Source: Lachnospiraceae bacterium (lineage in GTDB: Bacteria; Bacillota; Clostridia; Lachnospirales; Lachnospiraceae). Taken from it: a stretch of 64,000 bases of DNA. Location of the stretch: contig JAGBBM010000127.1 in assembly GCA_017938485.1 (NCBI GenBank), positions 1-64,000 on the forward strand, read 5' to 3'. The notes beneath the pieces are model-generated. The model was given only the letters and a program-made list of their open reading frames with translations. It had not been told where the DNA came from and ran no database searches. The translations under genes and the position numbers were made by a program. Shown piece after piece: positions 1 through 8,532 of this stretch. Positions within the stretch are counted from its first letter, which is position 1. The number at the start of each line of letters is the position of its first letter.

Positions 1-285
1 CTTAACCTGAGTATAAAGCTGTCTGTGACCCTGCTTCTTGTGATAGCCAGTCTTTCTCTTGTACTTGTAAACAACTACCTTCTTGTGCTTACCTTCGCCA
101 AGAACAGTTGCCTTTACTGAAGACTTCTTACATGCATCACCACAAAGCATCTCTTTGTCAGTGTTAACTGCAACTACGTCAAATGCTACCTCTGAACCAG
201 TCTCTGCATTAAGCTTTTCTACCTTAATGATATCTCCTTCAGCTACCTTGTACTGCTTTCCACCTGTTGCTATAATTGCGTACAT
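1..285 (-). CDS. rplU: 50S ribosomal protein L21, C-terminus cut by window edge
   Basis: L21 is a 23S rRNA-binding protein of the large subunit. The reading begins MYAIIATGGKQYKV, the classic L21 N-terminus, and 95 codons are visible; the family is about 100-105 residues, so only the last few residues lie outside the window. The ATG is preceded by a strong AGGAGG seven bases upstream, which fixes the start. It has its own consensus promoter and a structured leader, so it is transcribed separately from the upstream RNase G gene although it follows it in the same direction. In Firmicutes rplU is normally followed by a small cysteine protease gene (prp) and rpmA; those would lie beyond the left edge. 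Identification is secure. Confidence 0.97.
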   Translation of the reverse strand, partial: MYAIIATGGKQYKVAEGDIIKVEKLNAETGSEVAFDVVAVNTDKEMLCGDACKKSSVKATVLGEGKHKKVVVYKYKRKTGYHKKQGHRQLYTQVK

Positions 286-363
286 ATGGTTACCTCCTAT
301 TATCATTACTCGCCAGTTACGGTGCTACCAAAGGGCAGACTTTTACCTCACTGTGCGGCACAC
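286..363 (-). promoter_or_regulatory. Candidate L21 leader (rplU 5' UTR)
   Basis: The roughly 78 nt between the predicted transcription start and rplU contain a short GC-rich hairpin (UGUGC/GCACA) and a stretch CUUUGGUAGCACCGUAACUG before the ribosome binding site. Firmicutes carry an autoregulatory L21 leader at this place (Rfam family L21_leader). Position, length and compact structure fit, but no covariance model could be run, so the family assignment is inferred. Confidence 0.6.
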
Positions 364-369
364 TTGATT

Positions 370-398
370 ATATTAACACTTGTTTTTTGTTGTGTCAA
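370..398 (-). promoter_or_regulatory. Sigma-A promoter of rplU
   Basis: On the minus strand there is TTGACA (393-398), a 17-base spacer and TAATAT (370-375). The -35 is a perfect match and the -10 differs at one position. It lies directly upstream of the L21 leader. Confidence 0.85.
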
Positions 399-416
399 GG
401 GAATAATTGATGTTTT

Positions 417-551
417 TTATAAAAAGGCTCGCGCCTTATCCTCTGTCAACTTAAAATGGGTGACTAATTTATCGACTATCTCCTCTGCACTACAAATATC
501 CTTTAAAAGTGACACTGTAGTACGAATAGTTTCTTCTCTTCCTTCTTCTCT
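417..551 (-). pseudogene. Possible remnant of a PqqD-like small protein
   Basis: Between the RNase G gene and the rplU promoter one frame is open for 44 codons and reads ...SLLKDICSAEEIVDKL then a helix ending KLTEDKARAFL. This resembles the C-terminal half of PqqD-like domains (a hydrophobic L-x-x-I, then S-x-D/E-E-I-V-x-x-L, then a second amphipathic helix). There is an in-frame TAA just upstream (552-554). The only internal start candidate is a GTG at 513-515, with no clear ribosome binding site, which would give 32 residues. The likeliest reading is a decayed gene; a very small translated protein is possible. The last codons overlap a terminator hairpin. Confidence 0.35.
419..437 (-). terminator. 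Rho-independent terminator after the RNase G operon
   Basis: The minus strand reads AAGGC-GCGA-GCCTT, a 5-bp stem capped by a GNRA-type tetraloop, followed by TTTAT. It is short but well placed between the end of the upstream operon and the rplU promoter. Confidence 0.55.
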
Positions 552-568
552 TTACCTACTCCTTGTCA

Positions 569-1720
569 TCATTTGCCATAATATCCAACAAGTTCGTAAA
601 GCGGTCTTCGTATCCTCTTCCTTGTCATCTCCACAAGTCCTAGCTTCGTCATATCAACCACTATAGTAGATACGCTATCATTATATACCGCCTCTTTTAA
701 GGTGTTCATAAGCAGTTCATTATAATGACTATTCTTCATACTTATAAAATCCACTATGATAATACCACTTATATTTCTAAGGCGAAGCTGCCTTCCTATC
801 TCTCTTGCAGCCTCCTCATTTATAGCAAGAACTTTATCTTCTTTTACATTACCTTTTATAGCCTTACCGGAATTTACATCCATAACTGTCATAGCTTCCG
901 TTGGTTCTATGATAAGATATGCACCAGACTTTAGATAAACCTTTTTGTTAAGTGCTTTTTCAATAATTGTATCTAAACTATAGCATGCCTTAAGGGATAT
1001 CATAGTGTCATTATATAACTTAGGTTCTCTGATACCATATTCCCTGCATTTATCAATAACTTCTTCTATATCAGTTATTATTTCAGCATCTTCTCCATCT
1101 ATATCAGTCAGGTATTCTGGCATCTTCTCATACATACAGGAATACCCTGTAGTATACTTGGATTTGTATATCGCCTCGTCTAGTTTACATAATAAACTTA
1201 TGGTTTCATTATATAAATCATTCTCAGAAACACCATTTGCTTTTGTACGTATAATTCCACCAAAGGCTACATCTTTAGATTTCTGATTGGCCTTAAAATC
1301 AGCTATGGCTTTTCCAACTATATCTTTTAACCTATTACGCTCGGCTACATCACCTATCTTGGCAGACACCCCTACAGTATCGTCCTGATGTACCAAAATA
1401 TACTCTCCTGTCATAGAAAGCTTAGTTGTAACAGAAGGTTGTTTGGTCTTTATAGGCTCCTTGTTTATCTGAACCGTAAGCAAATCTCCAACTTTTAAGC
1501 CATTTCCTGTATATTCTTCCAAGGGATAATAACAACTAAGTCCCTTTTTTATATCTACAAAGGCAGCATTAATGTTTCTTACTATATTAGACACTCGCCC
1601 CACATAGATGTTTCCAAGGATTGAATCCTCCTCATAGCATCTAATCTCAGAAGCCTTGCCATCTTCAAATAAAAAGCCCATCATTAAGTTGTTAATCTTT
1701 GTAAGAATATACTTTTTCAT
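569..1720 (-). CDS. rng: Ribonuclease E/G family protein (RNase G-like)
   Basis: This is a single-strand-specific, 5'-end-dependent endoribonuclease of the RNase E/G family, acting in rRNA and mRNA processing. The N-terminal S1 domain spans about residues 35-115 (GNIYVGRVSNIV, AAFVDIKKG). The catalytic DNase I-like part carries the two metal-binding aspartates D281 (MTVMDVNSGKA) and D324 (IIIVDFISM). At 383 residues it is shorter than E. coli RNase G. It stops soon after MTRKRIRRPLYE and lacks the CPxC zinc-link seen in the larger enzymes, as do many clostridial homologues. It begins 3 bases after the TIGR03936 gene, with AAAGG upstream, and is co-transcribed with the two radical SAM genes. 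This order ending in rplU is conserved in Clostridia. Confidence 0.9.
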   Translation of the reverse strand: MKKYILTKINNLMMGFLFEDGKASEIRCYEEDSILGNIYVGRVSNIVRNINAAFVDIKKGLSCYYPLEEYTGNGLKVGDLLTVQINKEPIKTKQPSVTTKLSMTGEYILVHQDDTVGVSAKIGDVAERNRLKDIVGKAIADFKANQKSKDVAFGGIIRTKANGVSENDLYNETISLLCKLDEAIYKSKYTTGYSCMYEKMPEYLTDIDGEDAEIITDIEEVIDKCREYGIREPKLYNDTMISLKACYSLDTIIEKALNKKVYLKSGAYLIIEPTEAMTVMDVNSGKAIKGNVKEDKVLAINEEAAREIGRQLRLRNISGIIIVDFISMKNSHYNELLMNTLKEAVYNDSVSTIVVDMTKLGLVEMTRKRIRRPLYELVGYYGK

Positions 1721-1723
1721 AAT

Positions 1724-2419
1724 TTAAAACCTTTTTCCTGCGGCAGAAAGGGATTTTAGTGCGTCTTTCTCACCCATATATGTCTCTATTCTATGAACCA
1801 TATAGTCGTATCTGTTATAGGTAACCTTCGCCTTTTCGCAAAGGGCAGCCACAACAAGCTCTGGCTTAAGATTATAAGCACTACCTGAGGCAAGAAGCAT
1901 ATATATGCCATCATCCTTGACCTTTAGCTCATATATAGCAGGCTTAATGTCTGCCATCTCTTCCTTAGTCTTGGTCTTTCTCATAATCATTACGCTATCC
2001 TGAGCCATAAACTCATCTATTGCTTGCTGTAATATAGCTATATTGTCAGATTCACACTCTTCGTTCTTATATATAAAGTAATCTGAGGCAGACACAATAG
2101 ACATAGATGGTTTTGCGCCCTCATCAAGCATTACTATATCTAAGACTGTCACACCTTCAGGAAGAGTGTCATTTAATCTCTTCATCATATCCTCTGTGGA
2201 TGTAACACTGTCAAACTCACCATCAAAGTACTCACCCTCAGAGGTCATACCAAGGGGCATAGGTGCCGCAAAGGATATAATCTGGTGTGGCGAAAAGCCC
2301 TTAGAGTAAGAAACCTCAAGCTTAGCTCTTCTTATAGCCTTCTGGAAAAGTCTCATCACGTCTAAGTGTCCAATAAATCTTAAAACTCCGGTCTTGGTGT
2401 ATTTAATTCTTAGCTTCAA
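1724..2419 (-). CDS. TIGR03936 family radical SAM-linked protein
   Basis: The gene encodes 231 residues of the DUF2344/TIGR03936 family, which always accompanies the TIGR03960 radical SAM protein. The N-terminus KLRIKYTKTGVLRFIGHLDV and the segment YSKGFSPHQ are diagnostic. I place the start at a TTG, six bases after GGAGGAGGTG, rather than at an ATG eleven codons upstream; the family begins at this point. The gene then overlaps the end of the preceding gene by 17 bases, implying translational coupling. No catalytic residues are established for the family. A role together with its radical SAM partner in tRNA or ribosome modification is a guess from context. Confidence 0.85.
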   Translation of the reverse strand: MKLRIKYTKTGVLRFIGHLDVMRLFQKAIRRAKLEVSYSKGFSPHQIISFAAPMPLGMTSEGEYFDGEFDSVTSTEDMMKRLNDTLPEGVTVLDIVMLDEGAKPSMSIVSASDYFIYKNEECESDNIAILQQAIDEFMAQDSVMIMRKTKTKEEMADIKPAIYELKVKDDGIYMLLASGSAYNLKPELVVAALCEKAKVTYNRYDYMVHRIETYMGEKDALKSLSAAGKRF

Positions 2420-4271
2420 AGCAAACACCTCCTCCGTAAGTAGCAGCTCCACAGCCTGAGCAATTCATACGACAGTTTGGTGTAACCACACCTTCCTTAG
2501 CCTTCTTCCACTCATTTTCAAGGAATTTACGGCTAACTCCCGCATCAAGATGCTCCCATGGGAAAACTTCATCTATGTCACGCTCTCTAGCTGTATAAAA
2601 CTCAACATCAATGCCATTTTCAGCAAAAGTGTCCTGATACTTACTCATATCAAAAAACTCTGTCCAGGCATCAAATATAGCGCCCTTTTTATATACATCA
2701 TATATTGTCTTAGAAAGTCTTCTGTCACCTCTTGCAAAAACACCCTCAAGAAGAGAAATACCTTCATCGTGATAGGTAAACTTAAGGCTCTTTTTATTCT
2801 TTTGCTTTCCAAAGGAATCCTTTACAAAATATGCTCTTCTTGTAAACTCCTCCGGTGATATCATAGGTGCCCACTGGAATGGGGTAAATGGCTTTGGTAT
2901 AAAATATGATGCCGATGCATTTATCATAACTCTACCATTTCTCTTTTCCTTTGGCACTGCATCAAAGTATTCCTCAGATATCTTTTCTGCTAAGTCTGAT
3001 ATACCCTGTAAATCTTCATCAGTCTCAGTAGGGAGACCCATCATAAAGTATAGCTTAACCTTGTCCCAGCCACCTATAAAGGCCTGACGACTGCCGGTTA
3101 AGATATCCTCCTCTGTAATTCCCTTATTAATAACATCACGAAGTCTCTGAGTTCCAGCTTCCGCCGCAAAAGTAAGAGAGCTCTTGCGGATATCCTGAAC
3201 CTTACTCATAACATCTAGAGAAAATGCATCAATTCTAAGGGATGGCAAGGATACATTTACATGGTCAGTATCCTTAAGTTCTATTAGATAATTAAGCAAG
3301 TCATCTAAGTCCTCATAATCACTGGAGCTAAGGGAGCTAAGGGAAATCTCCTCATAGCCTGTATTATCAAGCATTGTTCTTGCGTATTTCTTAAGCATTT
3401 CCACGTCTTTTTGACGGGTTGGTCTATATATCATACCTGCCTGACAGAATCTACAGCCTCTGATACAACCACGCATGATTTCAAGACATACTCTATCCTG
3501 AGTGGCCTTAAGATATGGCACTACGGGAGCCATAGGATAAGAAACCTTATCAAAATCAGTTACCACCTGTCTTTTTATCTTAGCAGGAACATCATCATAT
3601 ATAGGGGTAATGGACTTAACTGTTCCATCCTCTTTGTAAGTTACCTCATAAAGCGAAGGCACATATATTCCAGGCACATTTGAAGCCTTTCTAAGGAATT
3701 CTTCCTTAGTCATATCGCTGTTCTTATATGTCTTGTATAGGTCAAGAAGCTCATCATAAGATGTCTCACCCTCTCCAAGATAAAACATATCAAAGAAATC
3801 TGCCATTGGCTCAGGATTTACAGTACATGGGCCACCACCTATAACTATAGGCATACCCTTTGTTCTATCCTTTGCATAAAGTGGCATCCCCGAAAGGTCA
3901 AGTACCTGAAGTATGTTAGTGTAGCACATCTCGTACTGTATGGTTATGCCAAGAAAATCCATATCCATAACAGGGCTCTGAGTCTCAAGAGTGAAAAGCT
4001 TAATATCTTCCTCTCTCATAACTTTATCAAGGTCCGGCCAAGGACTATATACTCTCTCACAATATGTATCTTCTCTACGGTTAAACATATCATAAAGAAT
4101 CTGTATTCCAAGATAAGACATACCTATCTCATAGACATCAGGAAAACACATAGCAAATCTAATATCCACCTTAGACAGGTCCTTCTTTACCATATTAACT
4201 TCATTTCCAATATATCTTGCCGGTTTTTCGATATTCATCAATATCTTTTCCGAAAGTGCAAGTTTACTCAT
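2403..4271 (-). CDS. TIGR03960 family B12-binding/radical SAM protein
   Basis: This 622-residue protein has an N-terminal cobalamin-binding-like Rossmann region (about residues 35-190, with IGGGPCTVNPEP) and a radical SAM core. The [4Fe-4S] motif is C269-x3-C273-x2-C276 (GCIRGCRFC). A C-terminal cluster CRMNCSGCGA supplies further cysteines. TIGR03960 proteins are conserved in Clostridia, fused or adjacent to TIGR03936, and have no proven substrate. The start chosen is an ATG with AAGGATG upstream; an internal ATG (MNIEKPARY) is possible. The gene follows the PFL gene by 17 bases and overlaps the next gene, so all belong to one transcript. Confidence 0.88.
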   Translation of the reverse strand: MSKLALSEKILMNIEKPARYIGNEVNMVKKDLSKVDIRFAMCFPDVYEIGMSYLGIQILYDMFNRREDTYCERVYSPWPDLDKVMREEDIKLFTLETQSPVMDMDFLGITIQYEMCYTNILQVLDLSGMPLYAKDRTKGMPIVIGGGPCTVNPEPMADFFDMFYLGEGETSYDELLDLYKTYKNSDMTKEEFLRKASNVPGIYVPSLYEVTYKEDGTVKSITPIYDDVPAKIKRQVVTDFDKVSYPMAPVVPYLKATQDRVCLEIMRGCIRGCRFCQAGMIYRPTRQKDVEMLKKYARTMLDNTGYEEISLSSLSSSDYEDLDDLLNYLIELKDTDHVNVSLPSLRIDAFSLDVMSKVQDIRKSSLTFAAEAGTQRLRDVINKGITEEDILTGSRQAFIGGWDKVKLYFMMGLPTETDEDLQGISDLAEKISEEYFDAVPKEKRNGRVMINASASYFIPKPFTPFQWAPMISPEEFTRRAYFVKDSFGKQKNKKSLKFTYHDEGISLLEGVFARGDRRLSKTIYDVYKKGAIFDAWTEFFDMSKYQDTFAENGIDVEFYTARERDIDEVFPWEHLDAGVSRKFLENEWKKAKEGVVTPNCRMNCSGCGAATYGGGVCFEAKN

Positions 4272-4288
4272 ATCAAAGTCATCCTTTT

Positions 4289-5653
4289 TTAATTTTTAAA
4301 GCTGTGAATTGGGGCTGGTATTCTACCACCGCGATTAATAAATGCGTCACAGGAGAATTTGTTTACTGGCATAATTGGTGCATATCCAAGCAAACCACCA
4401 AACTCTACAGTTTCCCCAACTCCCTTTCCAATAACTGGAATAATTCTAACTGCAGTTGTCTTCTGGTTAACCATACCAAGAGCCATCTCATCAGCAATTA
4501 TACCTGATATAGTTGTAGCCTTTGTATCTCCAGGAATTGCAATCATATCAAGACCAACTGAACATACACATGTCATAGCTTCAAGCTTTTCAAGAGTAAG
4601 CGCTCCAGCTACTACCGCATCTATCATTCTCTGATCCTCTGATACAGGGATAAATGCACCGGAAAGTCCACCTACATATGATGAAGCCATAACTCCACCC
4701 TTCTTAACCTGGTCATTTAACATAGCAAGAGCCGCTGTTGTACCAGGAGCACCTGCATATTCAAGACCAATCTCCTCAAGGATTTCACCAACACTGTCTC
4801 CAACAGCTGGAGTTGGTGCAAGGGAAAGGTCGATTATTCCAAATGGAACACCAAGCTTTTCTGATGCTTCCTTTGCAACAAGCTGACCAACTCTTGTAAT
4901 CTTAAATGCAGTCTTTTTTATTGTTTCACAAAGAACCTCAAAGTTCTCTCCTCTAACTGACTCAATAGCAGCCTTTACAACACCAGGACCACTTACGCCT
5001 ACATTGATAATTCTGTCAGCCTCAGTTACACCATGGAAGGCACCCGCCATAAATGGATTGTCATCTGGAGCATTACAAAATACAACAAACTTAGCACATC
5101 CGATTGAATCATTTTCCTTAGTAAGCTCTGCAGTTTCAACAATAATCTCACCGATAAGCTTAACAGCGTCCATATTGATACCAGTCTTTGTTGAACCGGT
5201 ATTAATAGAACTACATACTCTTCCTGTCTCAGCTAACGCCTTTGGTATAGAACGGATAAGAAGCTCATCTGCTCTAGTCATACCCTTACATACAAGAGCT
5301 GAATAACCACCTATAAAGTTAACACCGCAAGTAGTTGCAGCCGCATCAAGAGTCTTTGCAATCTCGACAAAATCATCACTGGTCTTACATACTGAACCAC
5401 CAACTAATGCGATAGGTGTAACAGAAATTCTCTTATTTACTATAGGAATACCATATTTTCTTGATATCTCCTCACCTGTTGACACAAGGTCCTTTGCAGA
5501 AGATGTAATCTTTTCATATATTTTGTCACAGGTTTCCTGTAAGGTACCGCCTACGCAGTCAAGAAGACTGATACCCATAGTGATAGTTCTAACATCAAGA
5601 TTCATATTCTGAATCATCTCATTGGTTTCTATAACTTCATTAATACTTATCAT
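4289..5653 (-). CDS. PFL family protein (UPF0210/DUF711)
   Basis: The protein is 454 residues long and belongs to UPF0210 (DUF711), whose fold is related to pyruvate formate-lyase/glycyl radical enzymes; no reaction is established. Features include a glycine-rich segment [17 protein letters not shown] and a conserved [20 protein letters not shown] near residue 270. Length equals the family norm of about 450. It directly follows a 90-residue ACT-domain gene, and this two-gene pair is conserved across Firmicutes. That suggests the ACT protein senses an amino acid for it, which is inference. Translation starts at ATG after AAAGGCAAAG. Confidence 0.9.
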   Translation of the reverse strand: MISINEVIETNEMIQNMNLDVRTITMGISLLDCVGGTLQETCDKIYEKITSSAKDLVSTGEEISRKYGIPIVNKRISVTPIALVGGSVCKTSDDFVEIAKTLDAAATTCGVNFIGGYSALVCKGMTRADELLIRSIPKALAETGRVCSSINTGSTKTGINMDAVKLIGEIIVETAELTKENDSIGCAKFVVFCNAPDDNPFMAGAFHGVTEADRIINVGVSGPGVVKAAIESVRGENFEVLCETIKKTAFKITRVGQLVAKEASEKLGVPFGIIDLSLAPTPAVGDSVGEILEEIGLEYAGAPGTTAALAMLNDQVKKGGVMASSYVGGLSGAFIPVSEDQRMIDAVVAGALTLEKLEAMTCVCSVGLDMIAIPGDTKATTISGIIADEMALGMVNQKTTAVRIIPVIGKGVGETVEFGGLLGYAPIMPVNKFSCDAFINRGGRIPAPIHSFKN

Positions 5654-5682
5654 AATGTCTTTGCCTTTCTATGTAATATATA

Positions 5683-5955
5683 TTAAAGTCTATGCATCAT
5701 ATCAAAGATTTCCTGCTGCTGAGCCTTAATCTGAACTCCAATCTCCTTGCCAAGGTCAGCGAGCTCATCAGCTATCATATTGTGGTCCTTTTCTGAACCA
5801 GATGCATCAACTACCATCATCATGTTAAAATATCCGTCAACTATAGTCTGGGCAATATCTAAGATGTTGATACTGTTCTGTGAAAGGTACACACACACCT
5901 TCGCAATAATACCAACCTTGTCCTTACCTAAAACTGTAATAATTGTCTTTTTCAT
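5683..5955 (-). CDS. ACT domain protein (UPF0237)
   Basis: This 90-residue single ACT domain begins KKTIITVLGKDKVGIIAKVC and belongs to UPF0237, related to the glycine-cleavage regulator GcvR. ACT domains bind amino acids as dimers. The gene lies 29 bases upstream of the PFL gene and shares its transcript. AGGAGG sits 9 bases before the ATG. The 52-base gap upstream is very AT-rich and contains a TATAAT, but I could not find a convincing -35 at the right spacing, so a separate promoter is possible but not shown. Confidence 0.9.
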   Translation of the reverse strand: MKKTIITVLGKDKVGIIAKVCVYLSQNSINILDIAQTIVDGYFNMMMVVDASGSEKDHNMIADELADLGKEIGVQIKAQQQEIFDMMHRL

Positions 5956-6007
5956 CTTTATATCCTCCTAAATTGTACTCTTAAAATATTATATAAATAT
6001 AGTAAAA

Positions 6008-6805
6008 CTATACATGTATCAAATTGCTACAATCATTTCTATCTGCCACAGATATATTGAAATCTCTTATATCCTTAGAAAATGGATTGTTAAATAGCTC
6101 GGATTTCACCGTCTCATAGGCAAGCTCCGGATAATTGTTATCCTTACTTAAATGTCCAAGAAAAACTCCTTTTAAATGGTTGTTTAGCACATCTAAAAGC
6201 AACTTTCCACCTCTTTCATTTGAAAGATGGCCCCTTTTTCCTAAGATTCTCTGCTTTAGAGAATAGGGATAAGGTCCAACCTGAAGCATACGGACATCGT
6301 GATTAGCCTCGATTAAAAGTGCATCTGAATCCTTTATTGCATTTACAATGTAATCATCGTAATCACCTAAATCCGTTGCTATGGATATCTTTTTTCCCTC
6401 ACTCATCATACTGTAGCATACCGGGTCTGCCGCATCATGCCAGACACTGTGTGCATCCACAGTTATGTCCCCTATTAAAAAATCAGAATCCGGTTCTATA
6501 TATCTAAATAGCCCCTTGTCATAGTCACCTAGAGAACTAATATCTTCTATGGCCTGACAGGTTGCTTTTGTTGCATATATAGGTATACCGTAGCTTCTTG
6601 CTATAACTCCAAGACTTCTTACATGGTCTATATGTTCATGGGTTATAAGCAATCCGTCTATATCTCTAAAATCCACATCTATGGAATTAAGACCTTCTGT
6701 TATTTTCTTTTTACTTATGCCAACATCCACAAGTAGTGATGTGTTATCAGTACCTACATAGATGCAATTACCACTGCTTCCGCTGGCAATACTCATCAAT
6801 TTCAT
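6008..6805 (-). CDS. MBL-fold metallohydrolase, YycJ/WalJ-like
   Basis: The protein is a 265-residue metallo-beta-lactamase-fold hydrolase. The N-terminus MKLMSIASGSSGNCIYVG and the metal motif H56-E-H58-I-D60-H61 match the YycJ/WalJ family, whose B. subtilis member has been linked to double-strand DNA exonuclease activity and, through its operon, to cell-wall signalling. The start is an ATG after AGGATG. It is the last gene of the plsX-to-MBL run, 18 bases after the serine hydrolase gene. Here it is not next to a walRK two-component system, so the symbol walJ is not applied. Confidence 0.85.
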   Translation of the reverse strand: MKLMSIASGSSGNCIYVGTDNTSLLVDVGISKKKITEGLNSIDVDFRDIDGLLITHEHIDHVRSLGVIARSYGIPIYATKATCQAIEDISSLGDYDKGLFRYIEPDSDFLIGDITVDAHSVWHDAADPVCYSMMSEGKKISIATDLGDYDDYIVNAIKDSDALLIEANHDVRMLQVGPYPYSLKQRILGKRGHLSNERGGKLLLDVLNNHLKGVFLGHLSKDNNYPELAYETVKSELFNNPFSKDIRDFNISVADRNDCSNLIHV

Positions 6806-6823
6806 AAAATCATCCTATCGCAT

Positions 6824-8530
6824 TTAATCATCTATATATCCAATTACCTTTGGATGTAATATATTTCTTGTCTTATATAAAATGTAATCCATACTTCCTA
6901 TTTTCTTATATTTTTTAATCTTAAGAAGCAGGTCATCATCCACAAATTTGTTCATAAACTCCAGTAAATCCGGTGTCTCAGCAGAGGAAAACTTAATGCT
7001 ATCCTCATTAAAATATATCTTAAATACCTTATGGGATACCTCCTCCAAAAATACAATATGAATCTTTAAAAGCATTCTTTTTTCTTCATCATATATAATC
7101 TTTGCAAAGGTAGCAATAGGCATCTCTTTTCCATTTATAGTAATAATTTGGTAGTCATAAGAAGTTTCATTATGATACCCCAGTCTAATTTTAAAGGTAA
7201 AACCACTGTCACTTAACCTCATATAGAATATATCCTCTGATATATCAAAGGATATCATATCAATTCCTGTCAAGAAATTAGAATACATAACCTGAGACAT
7301 AAGTGGTAAAAGGCTAGATGCATACTCCTTAAATCTATATTCGTTGCCAAGATAGGGAGCAAGCTTTCTCTTTATATTCAACAGCTTAAGCCTTTTTAAC
7401 ATAATGCTTCTACCCTCTACAGAATATAAACCTTTATGCCAATTAATCTTATCCTTTTTAAATAAGTCTTTTTTTGCAAAATTTATAATATTTTCTACCA
7501 GTTTTCCCTCTGGAAATAATTCCTTTGCAGAACCACAAGTAGCTATTACTATCTTTTTTTCGTTGTTAATGTACACATTCTGACCAAAAATTCCATTTAG
7601 AAGGATACTGTTATCCTTTAGAATCCAGACTCCATACCCATAACCAGTTATAAGTCTTTTATCTTTTATATCCACCTGTTTTTTGGTCATATCTCTTATA
7701 TATTCCTTGGATACTAGCTGAGTTTCTTTCCCACCTATAGTCCAAGTGCCGTTATTTTGAATAAGTTTACCTATTTTAAGCATATCCCTTAAAGATAGCT
7801 TCATGCCCCAACCACCCTTAGGCAGTCCCATAGGACATTTATCCCAAGTTATATCTCTCATATTCATAGGGATAAATAGATTTTCCTCTAGAAAATCCAT
7901 AAGATTTTTACCTGTTGCTTTGGATATGCAGGCACCAAGCATATAGGAATTAAGACTATTATAGTAAAACTCTTTCCCCGGCGGAAATAGATTTTCACTT
8001 CCCATAAAGTCCTTTCTCCAATCAAAGGAGAAAAAAGCCTTTATCTCATCAAAATATACACCAGCCGTCATAGTCAATAGATGTCTTACTGAAAGCTGCT
8101 TCATATCCCGTTTCATAAAGATTTTATTGTGCTCAGGAAACAAAGTACTAACCTTTGTATCTAAGGTTATATAGCCCTTATCTATTGCAATCCCAAGGGC
8201 AAGGGATATGACAGTCTTACAAACAGAATAAGACACTCTTCTATAGTCAAAGGAATAGGGTGTTTTATAGTATTCCTTAACAAGCTCACCATTATATAAC
8301 ATTCCAAAGCCGGATAAAGATATATCAGGGTTGGAAAAAAATTCTTCTACCAGAGTATCCAGTCTGCCTTTTTCTATATGCTTTCTTGATTTTATCAAAT
8401 CACTTCCCACATAGGCAGGCTTAAATTCTGATACGTCATTACCAAAGTAAAGCGGTAATTCTCCCTGTTTTTCAGTATAAAACTTATATATTGATGAAAT
8501 TAATTTTATATTTAAGGATGCATCCGGCAT
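6824..8530 (-). CDS. Serine hydrolase, beta-lactamase/class C-like, with long C-terminal extension
   Basis: The first ~370 residues form a beta-lactamase-family (PBP4*-like) hydrolase. The S-x-x-K nucleophile motif is S102-V-C-K105 (VSYSVCKTVISLALG). A second-motif tyrosine lies in FYYNSLNSYMLG near residue 190, in the N-S variant rather than the usual Y-x-N. No signal peptide or transmembrane segment is visible, so the protein looks cytoplasmic. The remaining ~195 residues resemble no domain I can name. Members of this fold include esterases, D-aminopeptidases and carboxypeptidases; the substrate is unknown. It starts 2 bases after the ASKHA gene with AAGGAA upstream, in a run of tightly packed genes. 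Confidence 0.75.
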   Translation of the reverse strand: MPDASLNIKLISSIYKFYTEKQGELPLYFGNDVSEFKPAYVGSDLIKSRKHIEKGRLDTLVEEFFSNPDISLSGFGMLYNGELVKEYYKTPYSFDYRRVSYSVCKTVISLALGIAIDKGYITLDTKVSTLFPEHNKIFMKRDMKQLSVRHLLTMTAGVYFDEIKAFFSFDWRKDFMGSENLFPPGKEFYYNSLNSYMLGACISKATGKNLMDFLEENLFIPMNMRDITWDKCPMGLPKGGWGMKLSLRDMLKIGKLIQNNGTWTIGGKETQLVSKEYIRDMTKKQVDIKDKRLITGYGYGVWILKDNSILLNGIFGQNVYINNEKKIVIATCGSAKELFPEGKLVENIINFAKKDLFKKDKINWHKGLYSVEGRSIMLKRLKLLNIKRKLAPYLGNEYRFKEYASSLLPLMSQVMYSNFLTGIDMISFDISEDIFYMRLSDSGFTFKIRLGYHNETSYDYQIITINGKEMPIATFAKIIYDEEKRMLLKIHIVFLEEVSHKVFKIYFNEDSIKFSSAETPDLLEFMNKFVDDDLLLKIKKYKKIGSMDYILYKTRNILHPKVIGYIDD

Positions 8531-8532
8531 AT

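Noticed and set aside
5956..6007. A promoter before the ACT-domain gene
   Set aside because: A TATAAT exists in the AT-rich gap, but no -35 with acceptable spacing was found, so it was not listed.
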